From contig NZ_OZ209244.1 in NCBI RefSeq assembly GCF_964642095.1, positions 1,488,001 through 1,552,000 on the forward strand: 64,000 nt of DNA, given 5' to 3'. Positions 33,124-41,271 of the stretch are shown here, piece after piece. This stretch comes from Fretibacterium fastidiosum. Its GTDB lineage: Bacteria; Synergistota; Synergistia; Synergistales; Aminobacteriaceae. The position numbers and the translations under genes are program-made. The stretch's first letter is position 1. Each line of letters starts with the position of its first letter. The notes under the pieces were generated by a model. That model saw only the letters and a program-made list of their open reading frames with translations. It was not told the DNA's origin and did not search any database.

Positions 33124-34284
33124 ATGGTGCGAGTGGAAGTTCGGCTTCCGATTTTGGATTTGACGCGGGCGTTTAAGGACGTCCGCGAGGAGGTACAGGC
33201 GGCGGTGGACCGCGTGTTCGACGCGCAGTCCTTCATCCTGGGGCGGGAGGTGCGCGCCTTTGAGGAGCACGTGGAGAGCTACCTGGAGCTGCCGGAGGGC
33301 GCGGCGGTGGGCTGCGCCTCGGGGTCGGACGCCCTGCTGCTGGCCCTCATGGCCCTGGGCGTGGGGCCGGGGGATGAGGTTGTGACGACGCCCTACACGT
33401 TCTTCGCCACGGCCAGCGCTGTGACGCGCCTTGGTGCGACCCCCGTCTTCGCCGACATCGACCCCGACACCTACAACGTGGACCTGCAGGACGTGCTTCG
33501 ACGCCTCACGCCGCGGACGAAGGCCTTTCTGCCCGTGCACCTCTTCGGGCAGACGGTGCCGATCGAGGAGATCGCGCCCCTCCTGGAGGAGCGGGGGGTT
33601 CTGATCGTCGAGGACGCGGCCCAGGCCTTCGGCGCGTGGCGCCGCGTCGGGGACCAGATCCTGCGGGCGGGTGCGTGGGGGGATCTCGGCTGCTTCTCCT
33701 TCTTTCCGACGAAGAACCTGGGCGGCTGCGGGGACGGCGGCATGGTGACGGCGCGGGACCCAAAGACGGTCGCCCGCCTACGGCAGCTGCGCGTACACGG
33801 CGAGGGCGCCGCGTACTTTCATCGGGAGGTGGGGCTGAACAGCAGGCTGGACGCGCTGCAGGCGGCCATCCTGGACGTGAAGCTCCCGCACCTGGAGGAG
33901 TGGAACGAGGCCCGGCGTCAGGCCGCCGACCGCTGGCGTCTGGCCTTTGAGGTGAGGGGGCTTTCGGACCGCGTGCGGGCGCCGAAGGTGTTGCCGGGGA
34001 ACGGCCACATCTACCATCAATACGTGGTGCGCGTGCCGCGGCGCGACGCGATGATGGCCTGGCTCGAGGAGCGCGGCTTCGTCACGCGGGTCTACTACCC
34101 TCTGCCGCTGCACCTTCAGCCCTGCTTCGCCTTTTTGGGCGGGCGCGAGGGCGACTACCCCGAGGCGGAGCGGCTGTCGCGGGAGGCGCTGGCGCTCCCC
34201 ATCTTCCCCGGCATCAGGGCGGAAGAGCAGGAGGCGCTGGCCGACGCCGTCGGCGAGTTTTTGAGGGTAGAGGGCGCGCAATAG
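33124..34284 (+). CDS. DegT/DnrJ/EryC1/StrS-family sugar aminotransferase
   Basis: This PLP enzyme family makes amino sugars for surface polysaccharides or glycoconjugates. The 386-residue product shows ILDLTRAFKDVREEV at the start, GCASGSDALLLALMALGVGPGDEV near 67, FADIDPDTYN near 112, VEDAAQAFGA near 163 and the PLP lysine in CFSFFPTKNLGGCGDGG near 190. It also has NSRLDALQAAIL near 240 and YHQYVVRV near 300. The start is uncertain: ATG 33124 has GAGGAG too close, so GTG 33127 or 33133 may be used. It stands alone, with no other sugar-nucleotide genes nearby. Confidence 0.9.
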   Translation: MVRVEVRLPILDLTRAFKDVREEVQAAVDRVFDAQSFILGREVRAFEEHVESYLELPEGAAVGCASGSDALLLALMALGVGPGDEVVTTPYTFFATASAVTRLGATPVFADIDPDTYNVDLQDVLRRLTPRTKAFLPVHLFGQTVPIEEIAPLLEERGVLIVEDAAQAFGAWRRVGDQILRAGAWGDLGCFSFFPTKNLGGCGDGGMVTARDPKTVARLRQLRVHGEGAAYFHREVGLNSRLDALQAAILDVKLPHLEEWNEARRQAADRWRLAFEVRGLSDRVRAPKVLPGNGHIYHQYVVRVPRRDAMMAWLEERGFVTRVYYPLPLHLQPCFAFLGGREGDYPEAERLSREALALPIFPGIRAEEQEALADAVGEFLRVEGAQ

Positions 34285-34307
34285 CGGATTTTCCGCGTGC
34301 GCCCTTA

Positions 34308-34316
34308 TGCTATACT
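34308..34316 (+). promoter_or_regulatory. Extended −10 promoter upstream of the zinc peptidase gene
   Basis: TGC-TATACT (TG at 34308–34309, hexamer at 34311–34316) is an extended −10 element with no good −35 box. It lies about 70 bases upstream of the GTG at 34384 and would serve the peptidase and possibly rsmB onward. Confidence 0.5.
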
Positions 34317-34383
34317 GACCGTGACGCGGCCCCGTCGCGCGGGGATCGCCGACTGAAACTGCTTATAAGGAGGATGAAGGCCT

Positions 34384-35073
34384 GTGTTTCCCTATTATAT
34401 GGATTCGACGGTGCTCTTGCTGCTCCCGCCGCTCCTGCTCTCCCTGTGGGCTCAGTGGCAGGTGAAGTCCGCCTTTGCCCACTACAGCTGCGTGCACTCG
34501 CGGGAGAACGTCACGGCGCGGGAAGTGGCGAGGATGCTGCTCTCGCGCTTCGGGATGGGGGACATGCCCGTCAACCGCGTCGCGGGGAGCCTGACGGACC
34601 ACTACGACCCCACCTCCCGCACGCTGAGCCTGTCTGAGGACGTCTACGACAGCACGAGCATCGCGGCCATCGGTGTCGCGGCCCACGAGGTGGGGCACGC
34701 CATCCAGCACAGCAGGTCCTACGCTCCGCTGATGTTCCGGAACAGCATCGTCCCGGCGGTGAACCTCGTGTCGGGCCTGTCCATGCCCCTCTTTTTGCTG
34801 GGGCTCTTCATGGGCAGCCCCATGCTGCTCAACGTCGGCATCCTGCTCTTCTGCGGGGTCGTCGTGTTCCACATGGTGACGCTGCCCGTGGAGTTCGACG
34901 CCAGCTCCAGGGCGCTGTGGCTGTTGGCGGAGACGGGCGCGCTGGCCCCGGACGAGCTGGGAGGGGCACGCCGGGTGCTGCGGGCGGCTGCGTTGACCTA
35001 CGTCGCGGCCGCGCTGATGGCCGTGCTCCAGCTGGTGCGGCTCCTGCTGCTCCGCAACTCGCGGAACCGGTAG
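34384..35073 (+). CDS. Membrane zinc metallopeptidase, YugP type
   Basis: This 229-residue membrane protein belongs to the YugP-like family of putative neutral zinc peptidases. It has an N-terminal helix (STVLLLLPPLLLSLWAQWQV), a soluble part with RTLSLSEDVYDSTSIAAIGVA, then the HExxH motif as AHEVGHAIQHSRSY near residue 100, followed by three hydrophobic segments. The metal site is complete. It begins with GTG at 34384 behind GGAGG. Family members are usually encoded beside rsmB or the PrkC-type kinase locus, as here. Substrate is unknown. Confidence 0.85.
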   Translation: MFPYYMDSTVLLLLPPLLLSLWAQWQVKSAFAHYSCVHSRENVTAREVARMLLSRFGMGDMPVNRVAGSLTDHYDPTSRTLSLSEDVYDSTSIAAIGVAAHEVGHAIQHSRSYAPLMFRNSIVPAVNLVSGLSMPLFLLGLFMGSPMLLNVGILLFCGVVVFHMVTLPVEFDASSRALWLLAETGALAPDELGGARRVLRAAALTYVAAALMAVLQLVRLLLLRNSRNR

Positions 35074-35158
35074 GCCGATGGGGTCGGCGGCCGCGGCGTC
35101 GTGCGTCGAGACGGATGGAGCGCCTGGGTGCTCCATCCGTTTTTCGAGGTGACGGACC

Positions 35159-36478
35159 TTGCGGGGGATCGAAGCGGCGCTCCAGGTGCTGGAGCAGGTG
35201 CGCGCGGGGCGCTTTGCCTCCGAGGCGCTGAGGAGGATCGGCATGAAGCCCGCGGACGCCGCGCTGGCCTCGTCGCTGGTCTACATCGCCCTGCGGCGTC
35301 GGGAGCTGTGGCAGGAGGTCTACGGGGGCTTCCTGAAGGAGGGCGCGAAGGGCGGCCACAAGGGCCTTCCTCCTGCGGTTCAGGACGCCCTGCTGGCGGG
35401 GACGGCGGGGCTCCTGGAGCTTCGCCGCTTCGCGGGGGGCGTGCTGGTGAACGCCCTGCTGGACGACCTGAAGGCCCGCTCTCTCAAGCGGTGGGTTCCG
35501 TTGGTGAACGCCGTGCTCCACAACGTGGGGGAGGAGGGGGCGAAGCGCGTCGAGGCGCTTCGCCGAAGCCCGGCCCTGGAGGATCGGGCCCTTTGGGCCG
35601 GAGTGCCCCGGTGGTCCCTGCCCGCCTGGACCCGAACCTGGCAGCGGGCGGACCTGAACCGCCTGTTCGAGCTCCTGCCCCTCCCCCCGGCGGCGGCGCT
35701 CCGGCCCGCTCCGGGCCGGAGGGAGGAGCTTCTGGCGCGGCTGTGGGAGGCCGGCGTGGAGGCGGAGCCCTCGGACCTGTCCGAGGCCGTCCGGCTGAAG
35801 GACACCCTCCTGCCGACGGAGGTGCCGGGCTTCGACGAGGGGCTCGCCACGATGCAGACGGAAGGATCCATGCTGGTGGCGGACATGGTGCGGCGCTGCT
35901 ACAGGGGCGGCCTGATCCTGGACATGTGCTGCGGCCGCGGCGTCAAGGCGGCTCAGATCCTGTCCGCCTGTCCGGAGGCCCGGCTCGAGGGCTGGGAGCT
36001 GTCGGAGGGGCGGCATCGAAGCGCCCTCCGGGAGGTGCGGCGGCTCGGCGTGGAGGGCAGAGCCCGGCTGCGGTGCGGCGACGCCCTGAAGCTCGAGCCG
36101 GAGGAGGCGCCGTCCCTGATCCTGCTGGACGCGCCCTGTTCGGGCAGCGGCACCTGGAGCCGAAAGCCGGAGGCCAAGTGGCGCCTGACCTGGGAGGAGC
36201 TGGACCGGCTTGCGGCCGCTCAGAGGGCGCTTCTGGAACGCGCTTTTGCGCTCTCCGCGCCCCGTGGTATTATACTTTACGTCACGTGCAGCCTCCTGCG
36301 GGGAGAGAACGAGAGCGTGATGGCGGACTTTTTTGAGGCCCACCCGGAGTGCGCGGAGCTTCCCGCGCGCCCCGAGGGGCCCCCCTTCCGCCGGGGACGC
36401 CCGTGGGGGACGTACATCTGGCCTGAAAACCCCTGGCTGGACGGCTTTTACTGCGCGGCGACGATGAGGCTGTCATGA
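35159..36478 (+). CDS. rsmB: 16S rRNA m5C967 methyltransferase RsmB
   Basis: RsmB methylates C967 of 16S rRNA. The 439-residue product has an N-terminal NusB-like helical domain (about 1–140, with LASSLVYIALRRRELW) and a SAM-dependent catalytic domain. The latter shows ILDMCCGRGVKAAQIL near 259, the nucleophile region LLDAPCSGSGTWSRKPEAKW near 321, and the second cysteine in LYVTCSLLRGENE near 376. The start is TTG 35159 with a GAGGTG site. Both catalytic cysteines are present. The C-terminus is normal. It begins a run of overlapping or closely spaced genes reaching recA. Confidence 0.92.
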   Translation: MRGIEAALQVLEQVRAGRFASEALRRIGMKPADAALASSLVYIALRRRELWQEVYGGFLKEGAKGGHKGLPPAVQDALLAGTAGLLELRRFAGGVLVNALLDDLKARSLKRWVPLVNAVLHNVGEEGAKRVEALRRSPALEDRALWAGVPRWSLPAWTRTWQRADLNRLFELLPLPPAAALRPAPGRREELLARLWEAGVEAEPSDLSEAVRLKDTLLPTEVPGFDEGLATMQTEGSMLVADMVRRCYRGGLILDMCCGRGVKAAQILSACPEARLEGWELSEGRHRSALREVRRLGVEGRARLRCGDALKLEPEEAPSLILLDAPCSGSGTWSRKPEAKWRLTWEELDRLAAAQRALLERAFALSAPRGIILYVTCSLLRGENESVMADFFEAHPECAELPARPEGPPFRRGRPWGTYIWPENPWLDGFYCAATMRLS

Positions 36479-36506
36479 GGATAAAAGAGGACGGAGGCCT
36501 GAGACC

Positions 36507-37766
36507 TTGGGCAAGATGATCCGCTGGACGTTGCTGTTTGTGGTGCTGATAATTCTGGCGTCGGGGGCCGTCGCCTTCTACACGGTGTTCTTTCGGCCCG
36601 CGGGGGAGCTGGTCATTCCGCCCCTGAGGGAGCGGACCGTCGTGGACGCCGTGGCGGAGGCGGAGCGGCTGGGGTTCGTCGTGCAGGTCGAGCCGGTGGC
36701 CTCGTCGCTTCCGGAGGGCCGCGTCCTGGGACAGTCCCCGGAGCCGGGGACGAGGGCCCGAAGGAGCCAGGTCGTGGTCCTGCAGGTCAGCCGGGGCGGG
36801 GAGCTCCACGCCGTGCCGGACGTCCGCGGCCAGACCCTTGCCGGCGCGCAGGGCCGCCTGAAGGAGGAGGGCTTCTCCCTGGGCGACGTCCTCCGCATCC
36901 GGGACGGCAGCCAGCCGGGCGGAACGGTCGTCGCCCAGAGCCCCGCGTCTCCGGCGAACGTCCCCGTGTCCCGGAAGATCGACCTCTTGATGAGCGAGGG
37001 GGGGGCGGGACCGGAGGGCACCGTGAGGGTCCCCGACGTCAACCGCCTGGGCGAGGGGGAAGCCCGCGCCCTCCTGGAGGCCAGCGGCCTGAAGGTGGAG
37101 GCCGTCGAGAAGGTCTACAGTCCCCTCATGCCGGAGGGGCTGGCCATCGAGACCCGGCCTGGGGCGGGGACGTCCCTGGCGGCGGGGGCCGGCGTCCAGC
37201 TGAAGATCGCGACGCTGCGGCGGCCGGCCGGCTACGTGGAGGCGAGTCCGACGCCCGATGACGGCAGGAGGGCCGGCGGCATCGTGCGCCGCGTCGAGGT
37301 GCCGCAGGGGCCGGAGTCCGCCGAAAGGCCCGCGGCGTCGGGTCCTGCGCCCCTGGTGGTGAAGGTGCCGGGACAGGGGGACGTGTTCATCGGGGACGGG
37401 ACCGCCACGCCGACCGACACGCCCATCAGGGAGGCCGACCCGAACCTCAGCGTGTTCGACCAGGAGAGGCGGACGCTGCGCCCCGGCGGGGAGGGCGAGG
37501 CGGCGCGTCAGGCTGCGCCGGCCCCGACGCCGCAGCAGCGGACGCCCGCGGGGGGCAAGGTGGCCCGGGTGCGCTATCAGGTGCCGCCCCTCACCAGCCC
37601 CATGAGCCTCCGCATCGAGGTCACCGACCCGTCGGGAAGGCGCGACGTCCTGAACCGTCAGGCCAGGAGCGGCGAGAACGTGCAGGTCGAGGCTCCCTAC
37701 ACGGGGGAGTGCGTCGTGAGCGTCTACCTCGGCGACAAGCGCGTCTGGCAGGAGAAGCACAAATAG
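36507..37766 (+). CDS. Membrane-anchored PASTA-domain protein without a kinase domain
   Basis: This 419-residue protein has a short cytoplasmic tail, one membrane segment (WTLLFVVLIILASGAVAFYT near 7–26) and three extracellular PASTA domains at about 35–98, 100–166 and 173–238. Each contains the family turn, for example VPDVRGQTLAGAQGRLKEEG and VPDVNRLGEGEARALLEASG. A proline-rich linker and a beta-rich C-terminal domain follow. PASTA domains bind peptidoglycan fragments or beta-lactams. The gene sits between rsmB and rpe, exactly where many Firmicutes carry the PASTA kinase PrkC, but no kinase motifs exist here. The start is TTG 36507 or ATG 36516. Confidence 0.85.
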   Translation: MGKMIRWTLLFVVLIILASGAVAFYTVFFRPAGELVIPPLRERTVVDAVAEAERLGFVVQVEPVASSLPEGRVLGQSPEPGTRARRSQVVVLQVSRGGELHAVPDVRGQTLAGAQGRLKEEGFSLGDVLRIRDGSQPGGTVVAQSPASPANVPVSRKIDLLMSEGGAGPEGTVRVPDVNRLGEGEARALLEASGLKVEAVEKVYSPLMPEGLAIETRPGAGTSLAAGAGVQLKIATLRRPAGYVEASPTPDDGRRAGGIVRRVEVPQGPESAERPAASGPAPLVVKVPGQGDVFIGDGTATPTDTPIREADPNLSVFDQERRTLRPGGEGEAARQAAPAPTPQQRTPAGGKVARVRYQVPPLTSPMSLRIEVTDPSGRRDVLNRQARSGENVQVEAPYTGECVVSVYLGDKRVWQEKHK

Positions 37767-37827
37767 AAAACGAGCCCCGGCGGCTCCGGTCGTCGGGCAG
37801 AGTCTTTTCAGGAAGGTGTTAATTCCC

Positions 37828-38571
37828 ATGGATAAGACTGAGGACGGCAGGAACGCGGGCGGGCAGAGCCGCAGGGGCCGAAGGGTCCTCCTTGCGCCCT
37901 CCGTGCTGGGGGCGGACCCCCTGCGCATCGCGGAGTCCGTCGAGTCCCTCGGCGGGCGGCACGACTGGCTGCACCTGGACGTCATGGACGGGCACTTCGT
38001 GCGCAACCTGTCCTTCGGCCCGGCCGTCGCCGCCGCGATGCGCCGCCGCTGGCCCGACGCCTTTATCGATGTCCACCTGATGACGGACCGGCTGGACGTG
38101 GTTCTGCCGCTGTTCCTGAACGCCGGCGCCTCCCTCGTCACCGTCCACGCGGAGGTCGAGCCTCAGCTCCTGCACGCGGAGCTCTCCTCCATCCGAAGGG
38201 CCGGGGTTCGGGCGGGGATCGCCATCGGACCCGCGACGCCCGTGGAGAGGATCCGCCCCGTGCTGGGCATCGTGGACCTGGTGCTGGTGATGTCCGTCAC
38301 GCCGGGGTTCGGGGGGCAGGGCTTCATCGAGGAATCCCTCGACAGGACGCGGGAGCTGGCCGGCCTCAGGGCCTCCCGCGGCTGGTCCTGGCTGATCGAG
38401 ATGGACGGGGGCCTCAAGGAGGAGAACGTCGGCAGGGCCGTCCTGGCCGGGTGCGACGTGGTGGTCGCCGGAAGCGCCGTGTTCAACAGCCCGGACCCCG
38501 CGGCCTGTCTGGACAGGATGAGATCAAAAGTGAAGGAGGCTCTCTCCAATGCCGGATTTGGAGCGAGATAA
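37828..38571 (+). CDS. rpe: Ribulose-phosphate 3-epimerase
   Basis: Rpe interconverts ribulose 5-phosphate and xylulose 5-phosphate. The 247-residue product is a TIM barrel with all expected blocks: LLAPSVLGADPL, WLHLDVMDGHFVRNLSFGP containing the metal aspartate and histidine, FIDVHLMT, LVTVHAE, LVMSVTPGFGGQGFIEESL for phosphate binding, IEMDGGLKEEN with the second catalytic aspartate, and VVAGSAVFN. A hydrophilic N-terminal extension of about 20 residues precedes the barrel. ATG 37828 follows AGGAAGGTG. Its 3' end overlaps the next gene by 23 bases. Confidence 0.96.
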   Translation: MDKTEDGRNAGGQSRRGRRVLLAPSVLGADPLRIAESVESLGGRHDWLHLDVMDGHFVRNLSFGPAVAAAMRRRWPDAFIDVHLMTDRLDVVLPLFLNAGASLVTVHAEVEPQLLHAELSSIRRAGVRAGIAIGPATPVERIRPVLGIVDLVLVMSVTPGFGGQGFIEESLDRTRELAGLRASRGWSWLIEMDGGLKEENVGRAVLAGCDVVVAGSAVFNSPDPAACLDRMRSKVKEALSNAGFGAR

Positions 38572-39421
38572 CGCTTTAAGGGAGTTGGGGCGCATGGCCG
38601 CAGAGCGGCGCGAGGAGGCGAACCTCACCATCGAGGACGTCTACGAGCGCACGCGCATCCGCCTCGAGTTTCTCCGCGGCATCGAGGAGGGGAACTACGA
38701 CGGCTTCCCGGAGCCCATCTACATCAAGGGCTTTATCCGCACCTACCTGAAGACCGTCGGAGGCGCGGACCTCCAGGAGGACTTCATGGCGCAGCTGAAG
38801 CGGGTGCAGCCCCACAGGCCGGAGCCCGCGCCGAACTTCCTGGGGAGCAGCGGCTTCCCCAAGGGCTTCAAGCCGGTGTCGCACTTCTGGCTGTTCCTGG
38901 TGCTGCTGGCCGCCCTCCTGGGCACGGGCGGCTACGTGTGGTACGCCTGGAGCAGCGGCGACCTCTCGCTGAAGAACCTCCTCTCCGATCCCTTCTGGCG
39001 CTTCGCTCAGAACGCCTCGGTGGACGAGCGGGGCAGGGAGGCATCCCTGGACGTCCTCTCCGTCGACGCGCTGTCCCTGGACGTGGCCTCCATGGAGGCC
39101 GCACCGGTTTCCGCCGCGCCCGTCAAGGCCGAGAAGCCTGCCCCGCAGCCGAAGCCCTCGCTCGCCATCCGGGCGAAGGCGGACGTCTGGATGCGGGTGA
39201 CCATCGGGGAGGAGCTGGTCTTCTCCCAGACCCTGAAGCGCGGGAACGTGGTCTCCTGGGACCTTCCGGCCCAGGCCCGCGTGGTCTACGGTCGGCCGAA
39301 CGCGGCTGAGGTGATCCTGAACGGCAGGGAGCTGGGCCCGGCGAACCCGAAGGGGTCCAAGAAGTCGGAGACGTACCTCTACCTGCCCGACGGGACCGTC
39401 CGGAAGTCCGGGGGCAAGTAG
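38549..39421 (+). CDS. rodZ: RodZ-like helix-turn-helix membrane protein
   Basis: This 290-residue protein resembles RodZ, which links MreB to the cell-shape machinery. The N-terminal HTH_25 domain spans about 8–95 (LTIEDVYERTRIRLEFLRGIEEGNYDGFPEPIYIKGF). A juxtamembrane basic region and one membrane helix (HFWLFLVLLAALLGTGGYVW near 112–131) follow, then a linker and a C-terminal DUF4115-like beta domain (ADVWMRVTIGEELVFSQTLKRG). The layout is canonical. It overlaps rpe and precedes rimO by 34 bases. Whether it interacts with MreB in this organism is inferred from family only. Confidence 0.88.
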   Translation: MPDLERDNALRELGRMAAERREEANLTIEDVYERTRIRLEFLRGIEEGNYDGFPEPIYIKGFIRTYLKTVGGADLQEDFMAQLKRVQPHRPEPAPNFLGSSGFPKGFKPVSHFWLFLVLLAALLGTGGYVWYAWSSGDLSLKNLLSDPFWRFAQNASVDERGREASLDVLSVDALSLDVASMEAAPVSAAPVKAEKPAPQPKPSLAIRAKADVWMRVTIGEELVFSQTLKRGNVVSWDLPAQARVVYGRPNAAEVILNGRELGPANPKGSKKSETYLYLPDGTVRKSGGK

Positions 39422-39455
39422 GTGTCGCGGAACTTTTGCGGGATGGAGCGCTGAC

Positions 39456-40772
39456 TTGAACGTCTTCCTTTTGACGATGGGGTGCGCCAAGAACGCGGTG
39501 GACAGCGAGCGCCTTGGAGGGCGCCTCGTGTCCGCGGGACACCGGATCGTGGCCAGCGCGGACGAGGCAGAGGTGGGCATCATCAACACCTGTGGCTTCA
39601 TCCAGGACGCGGTGAAGGAGAACGTGGACGCGATCCTGGACCTCGAAGCGATGAAGGGAGCCGGGACGCTGAGGCACATCGTCGTGGCGGGGTGCCTCGT
39701 GAACCGCTACGAGGCGGAGCTGCGGAAGGAGCTGCCCAGCGTGGACCTGTTCGCGCGGGCCGAGGACTGGGACCGGATCGTGGACTGGCTTGCCGGAGCG
39801 GACAGGGGTGCGGTTCCCGGAAGGGTCCGCCGCCGCGTCGCCCTGGGGGAGGGCGCGCCCTGGACCCGCTACCTCAAGGTGGGGGAGGGCTGCGACACCT
39901 TTTGCTCCTACTGCGCGATCCCCCTGATCCGCGGGCGGCTGCGGAGCGCGCCGGTGGAGGACCTCGTCGGGGAGGCCCTGGCGCTCTGCCGCGAAGGCGC
40001 GCGGGAGCTCTGCCTCGTGGGGCAGGACCTGACGGCCTACGGGACGGACCTCTACGGCGAGCCGGGCATCCGCCGCCTGCTCACGGCGCTGGACGCCGAG
40101 CTGCCGCAGGGGGTGTGGGTGCGCCTGCTCTACATGCACCCGGACCGCATGACGGAGGACCTGGTGGACTTCCTCTGCGGGCGCCGGACCGTCCTGCGCT
40201 ACCTGGACGTCCCCATCCAGCACGTGGACGACGACGTCCTGGCCCGGATGAACCGCCGCACCACCGGTGAGCACATCCGCCGGATATTCCGCCACGTTCG
40301 GGAGAACGACCCTCTCTTCGCCATCCGGACGACGATCATGACGGGCTTTCCTGGGGAGACGGAGCGGCAGTTCGGCCGAGTGCTGGACTTCCTGGAGGAG
40401 GCGGAGCTGGACCGGGTGGGTGCCTTCGTCTACTCGCCGGAGGAGGGGACGCCGGCGGCCTCCTTCCCCGACCAGGTCCCCCGCAGCACGGCGGAGGAGC
40501 GCTACGCCCGCCTGATGGAGCTCCAGGCGGGCATCACCCAGGCCCGGAGCGAGCTCTTCCTGGGGCGGGACCTGGACGTCCTGGTGGAGGACGCCGAGCC
40601 ACCGGAGGGGGGCTCCGAAGGCGAGGTCTGGGGGCGGTCCTACCGGGATGCCCCGGAGGTGGACGGCGCGGTCTGCGCCGCGGGCACGGCAGCGCGGGGG
40701 GACCTCGTGCGGGTGCGCGTGACGGACTGCGAGGAATGCGACCTCTTCGGGACCCTGGAGGCGCGGCTGTGA
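39456..40772 (+). CDS. rimO: Ribosomal protein S12 methylthiotransferase RimO
   Basis: RimO adds a methylthio group to Asp88/89 of ribosomal protein S12. The 438-residue product has the N-terminal UPF0004 domain with three cluster cysteines (MGCAKNAVDSE, IINTCGFI, VAGCLVNRY), the radical-SAM motif EGCDTFCSYCAIPLIRGRLRS near 148, and a C-terminal TRAM domain ending in CDLFGTL. The VGQDLTAYG and YMHPDRM segments favour RimO over MiaB. The start is TTG 39456. Its stop overlaps the pgpA start (GTG 40769). Confidence 0.93.
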   Translation: MNVFLLTMGCAKNAVDSERLGGRLVSAGHRIVASADEAEVGIINTCGFIQDAVKENVDAILDLEAMKGAGTLRHIVVAGCLVNRYEAELRKELPSVDLFARAEDWDRIVDWLAGADRGAVPGRVRRRVALGEGAPWTRYLKVGEGCDTFCSYCAIPLIRGRLRSAPVEDLVGEALALCREGARELCLVGQDLTAYGTDLYGEPGIRRLLTALDAELPQGVWVRLLYMHPDRMTEDLVDFLCGRRTVLRYLDVPIQHVDDDVLARMNRRTTGEHIRRIFRHVRENDPLFAIRTTIMTGFPGETERQFGRVLDFLEEAELDRVGAFVYSPEEGTPAASFPDQVPRSTAEERYARLMELQAGITQARSELFLGRDLDVLVEDAEPPEGGSEGEVWGRSYRDAPEVDGAVCAAGTAARGDLVRVRVTDCEECDLFGTLEARL

Positions 40773-41266
40773 GGCGCCCGCTTTCGGTGGAGGCAGCCAC
40801 CCTCTTCGGACTGGGCTTCCGCGTCTGGAGGAAGGGCGGAGAGCTGGGGTCCGGCGCGGGCACGGCGGGGTCCGCCGCAGCCTGCCTGGTCAGCGCCCTC
40901 GTCCCCGTCCCCTGGTGGGGGGTCCTCCTGGTGAGCCTGATCGGCCTGTGGGCCTCGGAGGGGGCCTCGCGGGCGCTGGGCGAGACGGACCCGGCCTGCG
41001 TGATCATCGACGAGGTGGCGGGCATGTGGCTGTCGCTCCTCCTGCTGCCGCCCTCCTTCATCCTGCCGGGCTTCTTCCTGTTCCGGATCGTCGACATCCT
41101 CAAACCCTTTCCCGTCTCGGCGGCGGAGCGCCTTCCGGGCGGCGTCGGGATCATGGCGGACGACCTCGTCGGCGGCGCCATGGTGAACCTGTTCCTTCAG
41201 GCGTTGAACAGCTGTTTTCTGCGGTCTGGATGGCTGTACGGCCTCGTGGTCGAGCTTGGGAGGTGA
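40769..41266 (+). CDS. pgpA: Phosphatidylglycerophosphatase A
   Basis: PgpA dephosphorylates phosphatidylglycerol phosphate in membrane-lipid synthesis. The 165-residue product has three or four hydrophobic segments and the diagnostic motifs DPACVIIDEVAGMWLS near 75, FFLFRIVDILKPFPV near 100 and GGVGIMADDLVGG near 121, which hold the acidic catalytic residues. The frame is open further upstream, but GTG 40769 is preceded by GGAGG at 7 bases and overlaps the rimO stop, so coupling is likely. It is followed by cinA after 5 bases. Confidence 0.92.
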   Translation: MRRPLSVEAATLFGLGFRVWRKGGELGSGAGTAGSAAACLVSALVPVPWWGVLLVSLIGLWASEGASRALGETDPACVIIDEVAGMWLSLLLLPPSFILPGFFLFRIVDILKPFPVSAAERLPGGVGIMADDLVGGAMVNLFLQALNSCFLRSGWLYGLVVELGR

Positions 41267-41271
41267 GGCGA

